A stretch of 64,000 nt of DNA, taken from Kitasatospora humi (lineage in GTDB: Bacteria > Actinomycetota > Actinomycetes > Streptomycetales > Streptomycetaceae). The stretch lies in assembly GCF_020907985.1 (NCBI RefSeq), contig NZ_JAJJPA010000001.1, positions 124,001-188,000 on the forward strand, written 5' to 3'. A model generated the notes under the pieces. It had not been told where the DNA came from and did not search any database. It worked only from the letters and a program-made list of their open reading frames with translations. Numbering within the stretch: position 1 is the stretch's first letter; each line of letters opens with the position of its first letter. The position numbers and the translations under genes were made by a program. Positions 58,477 through 64,000 of this stretch are shown piece by piece.

Positions 58477-60306
58477 GTGGCAACACCCAAGTCGCGTCCG
58501 CGCGACGGTTATCCGGGGCGGGCTCTGGCCCTCATCCTGGTGGTCACCGTCGCATTGGTCGCCCTCATGTTCGGGACGGGCCACAGGACGCCTCGCCTCG
58601 GGATCGATCTCGCGGGCGGCACCAGCATCACGCTGACTGCCAGCTCCAAGGACAAGAACGCGATCAACCAGTCCAACATGGACATCGCGGTCGGGATCAT
58701 CCAGAAGCGGGTCAACGCCTTCGGTGTCTCCGAGGCTGAGGTGCAGACCCAGGGGAACAACAACATCGTTGTCAACATCCCCAAGGGCACCAACAGCCAG
58801 CAGGCCGCCGAGCAGGTCGGTACCACGGCCAAGCTCTACTTCCGCCCGGTGCTGGCGCTCGCGCCGACCGGAGTCCAGGTGCCGCCGGCCAGCCCCAGCG
58901 CCAACCCCTCCGGCAGCGCCTCCCCGAGTGGCAGCGCCTCGCCGAGCGCCGGTGGCAGCGCCTCCCCGAGCGCGAGTGCCAGCGGTAGCGCCTCCGCGAG
59001 CGCCGGTGCCACCAAGGCCGGCCGGGCGGTCTCGGACGCCCTGAAGGCCGCCGACACCTCCGCCGCCGCCTCGCCGAACGCGAGCGGCAGCGCCGCCGCC
59101 TCCGGCTCCGCCGCCCCGTCGGCCGCCGCCTCCGGCTCCGCCGCCGCCAGCGCCCCGGCCCAGCCGCCGGTGCCGACCAGCCCGACCGAGGGCACCGTCC
59201 CGCCGGAGCTGCAGCAGCAGTTCGACGCGCTCGACTGCTCGCAGGCCGACCAGCGCAAGGACTACCAGACCGACCCGACCAAGAACGCGGTCGCCTGCTC
59301 CTACGACGCCGAAGACAAGGTCTGGTACAAGTTCGCCCTCGGCCCGGTCGCGGTGAACGGTGCCGACGTCTCCAAGGCCCAGGCCGGCTACGACACCCAG
59401 CGCGCCCAGGGTTGGGAGGTCCAGCTGAGCTTCAACGACAAGGGCTCCAAGGACTTCGCCACCACCACCGGCACCCTGGCCGGCCTGCAGGCGCCGGCCA
59501 ACCAGTTCGCCATCGTGCTGGACGGCAAGGTCGTCTCGCACCCCTACGTGCAGCAGTCGATCAGCGGCAACGCGGTGATCTCCGGCTCCTTCACCCAGGA
59601 CCAGGCCACCGGCCTGTCCAACGTGCTCAGCTACGGCGCACTGCCGCTGGACTTCACCAAGAGCGACGTCACCACCGTCTCCGCCGCGCTCGGCGGCGAC
59701 CAGCTGCACGCGGGCCTGCTGGCCGGTGCGATCGGCCTGGCCCTGGTGGTGCTCTACTCGCTGGTCTACTACCGCGGCCTGGGCCTGGTCTCGATCGCCG
59801 GCCTGGTGGTCTCCGCCATCCTGACCTACTCGATCATGACGCTGCTCGGCGCCAGCATCGGCTTCGCACTCGACCTGCCGGCCGTCTGCGGTGCCATCGT
59901 GGCGATCGGCATCACAGCGGACTCGTTCATCGTCTACTTCGAACGGATCCGCGACGAGGTCCGCGAGGGCGCCCAGCTGCGCCCGGCCGTGCAGCGCGCC
60001 TGGCCGCGGGCCCGGCGCACCATCCTGGTCTCGGACTTCGTCTCGTTCCTGTGCGCCGCGGTGCTCTACGTCGTCTCGGTCGGCAAGGTGCAGGGCTTCG
60101 CGTTCACGCTGGGCCTGACCACGCTGCTGGACATCGTGGTGATCTTCCTCTTCACCAAGCCGCTGATCACCCTGCTGGCGCGGCGGAAGTTCTTCGCCAA
60201 CGGCCACCCGTGGTCCGGCCTCGACCCGAAGCGCCTGGGCGCCCGCCCGCCGCTGCGCAGCAGCCGTCGTCGCTCCACCACCTCCGCCGCCGTCAAGGAG
60301 GCCTGA
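58477..60306 (+). CDS. secD: Protein translocase subunit SecD
   Basis: A 609-residue subunit of the SecDF pump that pulls preproteins across the membrane using the proton gradient. After a first membrane helix (ALALILVVTVALVALMF) come LGIDLAGGTSITLTA, the large extracellular P1 region, and five more membrane helices with SYGALPLDFT and GFALDLPAVCGAIVAIGITADSF (RND-like, with the conserved Asp). Residues about 133-235 are an insert of Ala, Ser, Gly and Pro. GTG 58477 agrees with the streptomycete start (MATPK or similar) and is preferred over ATG 58453. Confidence 0.95.
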   Translation: MATPKSRPRDGYPGRALALILVVTVALVALMFGTGHRTPRLGIDLAGGTSITLTASSKDKNAINQSNMDIAVGIIQKRVNAFGVSEAEVQTQGNNNIVVNIPKGTNSQQAAEQVGTTAKLYFRPVLALAPTGVQVPPASPSANPSGSASPSGSASPSAGGSASPSASASGSASASAGATKAGRAVSDALKAADTSAAASPNASGSAAASGSAAPSAAASGSAAASAPAQPPVPTSPTEGTVPPELQQQFDALDCSQADQRKDYQTDPTKNAVACSYDAEDKVWYKFALGPVAVNGADVSKAQAGYDTQRAQGWEVQLSFNDKGSKDFATTTGTLAGLQAPANQFAIVLDGKVVSHPYVQQSISGNAVISGSFTQDQATGLSNVLSYGALPLDFTKSDVTTVSAALGGDQLHAGLLAGAIGLALVVLYSLVYYRGLGLVSIAGLVVSAILTYSIMTLLGASIGFALDLPAVCGAIVAIGITADSFIVYFERIRDEVREGAQLRPAVQRAWPRARRTILVSDFVSFLCAAVLYVVSVGKVQGFAFTLGLTTLLDIVVIFLFTKPLITLLARRKFFANGHPWSGLDPKRLGARPPLRSSRRRSTTSAAVKEA

Positions 60307-60310
60307 CGCA

Positions 60311-61432
60311 ATGTCACGCTTCAGCACTCTCGGCCACCGTCTCTACCAGGGCGAGGTCAGCTTCGACTTCGTCGGCCGCCGCAAGCTCTGGTACAGCATC
60401 TCCGGGATCATCGCGCTGGTGGCGATCGTCGGACTGTCGACGGTCGGGCTGCACCTGGGCATCGAGTTCAAGGGCGGTTCGGTCTACACCGTCTCCAAGC
60501 CCGGCCTGACGGTCAGCCAGGCGCAGGACGACATCAACAAGATCGTCGGTGACTCCACCTCGCAGGTGCAGTCCACCGGTGACGGCAAGATCCGGATCCA
60601 GGTCAGCTCGCAGGAGAAGACGTCCTCGGACACCGTCGTCAAGCAGCTCTCCAGTGACCTGGACGTGCCGGCCGCCAACATCGACGCCCAGGTGGTCGGC
60701 CCGAGCTGGGGCCACGAGATCTCCCAGAAGGCGCTGCTCGGCCTGGTCATCTTCATGGTCCTGGTCACCGCCTACCTGGCGATCGCCTTCGAGTGGCGGA
60801 TGGCGCTGTCCGCACTGGTCGCGCTGATCCACGACCTGGTGATCACCATCGGTGTCTACGCGGTGGTCGGCTTCGAGGTCAGCCCGGGTACCGTGATCGG
60901 CTTCCTCACCATCCTCGGTTACTCCCTCTACGACACGGTCGTCGTCTTCGACACCGTGAAGGAGAACACAAAGGACATCGAGAAGCAGAACAAGCGCACC
61001 TACAGCGAGGCGGCCAACGCGGGCCTCAACCAGACCCTGGTCCGCTCGCTCAACACCACCGTGGTGGCCCTGCTGCCGGTGGCGGCGCTGCTCTTCATCG
61101 GTGGCGGCATCCTCGGCGCGGGCACCCTGAACGACATCTCGCTGGCCCTGTTCATCGGTCTGTCGGCCGGTGCCTACTCCTCGATCTGCGTCGCCACCCC
61201 GCTGCTGGCGCAGCTCAAGGAGCAGACCCCGCAGATGCGGGCGCTGGCCAAGCGGGTCGCGCAGCGGCGCGCCGCCGACGCCAAGGCGGCGGCCGCGGCC
61301 GGCAAGACCGTCGATGCGGTGGAGCAGGCCGACGAGGTCGTCGAGGACAGCGTCACGGCCGGTATGGTCGGTCAGCGTAACCAGCCGGTCAGCCGGGCCC
61401 GTGGCAAGGGCCGACCGTCCGGCAAGCGCTGA
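60311..61432 (+). CDS. secF: Protein translocase subunit SecF
   Basis: A 373-residue partner of SecD with six membrane helices. The first helix is followed by LGIEFKGGSVYTV (GGxxx motif as in SecF) and the conserved membrane part has FLTILGYSLYDTVVVFDTVKEN. The C-terminus is rich in Ala and Lys. ATG 60311 is five bases after secD, so both are translated from one message. Confidence 0.95.
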   Translation: MSRFSTLGHRLYQGEVSFDFVGRRKLWYSISGIIALVAIVGLSTVGLHLGIEFKGGSVYTVSKPGLTVSQAQDDINKIVGDSTSQVQSTGDGKIRIQVSSQEKTSSDTVVKQLSSDLDVPAANIDAQVVGPSWGHEISQKALLGLVIFMVLVTAYLAIAFEWRMALSALVALIHDLVITIGVYAVVGFEVSPGTVIGFLTILGYSLYDTVVVFDTVKENTKDIEKQNKRTYSEAANAGLNQTLVRSLNTTVVALLPVAALLFIGGGILGAGTLNDISLALFIGLSAGAYSSICVATPLLAQLKEQTPQMRALAKRVAQRRAADAKAAAAAGKTVDAVEQADEVVEDSVTAGMVGQRNQPVSRARGKGRPSGKR

Positions 61433-61445
61433 ACAGAGGAATCCC

Positions 61446-61994
61446 GTGACCGACACCGCCGCCCTGGCCGACCTGCTCAACAGCCGGATCAGGGACGTCC
61501 CCGACTACCCGAAGCCCGGGGTGCTGTTCAAGGACATCGCCCCGCTGCTCGCCGACGCCGAGGCCTTCGGCGCGCTCACCCGGGCGCTGGCGTCGCGGGC
61601 CAACGAGCTGGGGGCGACCAAGGTGGTGGGCCTGGAGGCGCGCGGCTTCGTGCTGGCCGCCCCGGCGGCCTTCGCGGCCGGGCTCGGCTTCGTGCCGATC
61701 CGCAAGAAGGGCAAGCTGCCCGGTGAGGTGTTCCAGAAGTCCTACGACCTGGAGTACGGCTCCGCCACCCTCGAGGTGCAGTGCGACGCCTTCGAGCCGG
61801 GCGAGCCGGTGCTGGTGGTGGACGACGTGCTCGCCACCGGGGGCACCATCGCCGCCTCGCTGGACCTGGTCCAGCGGGCCGGCGCCCGGCTGGTCGGCGT
61901 GGTGGTGCTGATGGAGCTGGGGTTCCTGGACGGGCGCGAGCGGCTCGCCACGCACCTGGCAGGCGCCCCGCTGGAGACCCTGGTCACGGTCTGA
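61446..61994 (+). CDS. apt: Adenine phosphoribosyltransferase
   Basis: A 182-residue type I PRTase that salvages adenine to AMP. The PRPP loop is VLVVDDVLATGGTIAA and the N-terminal part shows VPDYPKPGVLFKDIAPLL and GLEARGFVLAAP. GTG 61446 follows AGAGGAA, 13 bases after secF. The gene pair apt-relA is conserved in actinobacteria. Confidence 0.96.
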   Translation: MTDTAALADLLNSRIRDVPDYPKPGVLFKDIAPLLADAEAFGALTRALASRANELGATKVVGLEARGFVLAAPAAFAAGLGFVPIRKKGKLPGEVFQKSYDLEYGSATLEVQCDAFEPGEPVLVVDDVLATGGTIAASLDLVQRAGARLVGVVVLMELGFLDGRERLATHLAGAPLETLVTV

Positions 61995-62008
61995 CACACC
62001 CGGGTGAC

Positions 62009-62045
62009 CGAGAGCGGCGGCCGCGACGAGCGGCCGCCGCTCTCG
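62009..62045 (+). terminator. Terminator hairpin after apt
   Basis: A perfect 16-bp stem CGAGAGCGGCGGCCGC/GCGGCCGCCGCTCTCG with a GACGA loop, 14 bases after the apt stop. Confidence 0.8.
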
Positions 62046-62128
62046 GCACATCCGGGGTCGGCCGACCGAACATCGGCCCGGCGCGCTCGGTACCATGAAG
62101 GTTCATCCGGTCGTACCGAGGAGTGTCC

Positions 62129-64000
<1,872 letters not shown>

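Overview
This is chromosomal DNA of very high GC content, with GTG and TTG starts preceded by strong GGAGG-type ribosome sites. It looks like a sporulating member of the Streptomycetaceae (Streptomyces, Kitasatospora or Streptacidiphilus). The clearest markers are ssgB (the divisome organiser of sporulating aerial hyphae), phosphatidylinositol mannoside genes, a BluB-CobT fusion with a huge Pro/Ala-rich front end, and the gene order relA-apt-secF-secD-yajC-ruvBAC-yebC-pdxT-pdxS with thrS, ssgB and arg genes further on, which from memory matches the conserved core region of Streptomyces chromosomes.

Layout. 1-1977: a truncated serine hydrolase and an RlmG-like methyltransferase. 2180-5555: the one clearly accessory block, a minus-strand operon of two nearly identical 355-residue proteins flanking a six-repeat beta-propeller protein. 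I find no known name for it; a distant likeness to aerolysin-type pore formers is the best guess. 6039-15527: arginine biosynthesis (argC-J-B-D-R, then argG and argH) with a ferredoxin/P450 pair inserted between argR and argG. ARG-box-like sites overlap the argC and argG promoters. 15842-20482: two GNAT acetyltransferases around a methionine ABC transporter (metNIQ), preceded by a possible Cys-rich leader peptide. 20640-27290: cobalamin genes (cbiET, bluB-cobT fusion, cobA), then a SpoU methyltransferase, a Tat-exported phosphoesterase, a hypothetical gene and a membrane Ser/Thr kinase.

34243-34932 is a minus-strand tRNA cluster (Gly, Cys, then four identical Val-GAC genes). It is followed by pabB-pabC, a tandem GNAT, a small methyltransferase, a DsbA-like protein, a small membrane protein, a CGNR regulator, ssgB, two Val-CAC tRNA genes and a DnaQ-like exonuclease. 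From 43119 to the right edge the housekeeping genes are thrS, a HIT hydrolase, a large unknown membrane protein, the phosphatidylinositol mannoside module (CDP-alcohol transferase, acyltransferase, mannosyltransferase), a secreted cupredoxin-like protein, pdxS/pdxT, yebC, ruvCAB, yajC-secD-secF, apt and the start of relA, which runs off the window.

Most gene ends carry strong GC-rich hairpins. I saw no insertion sequence, integrase, CRISPR array, rRNA or prophage gene. The parts that look least explained are the putative pore-former/propeller operon and its palindrome-rich upstream region, a cluster of three AAGCGCTT palindromes in a convergent gap (38731-38800), and the Cys-codon leader ahead of metN.
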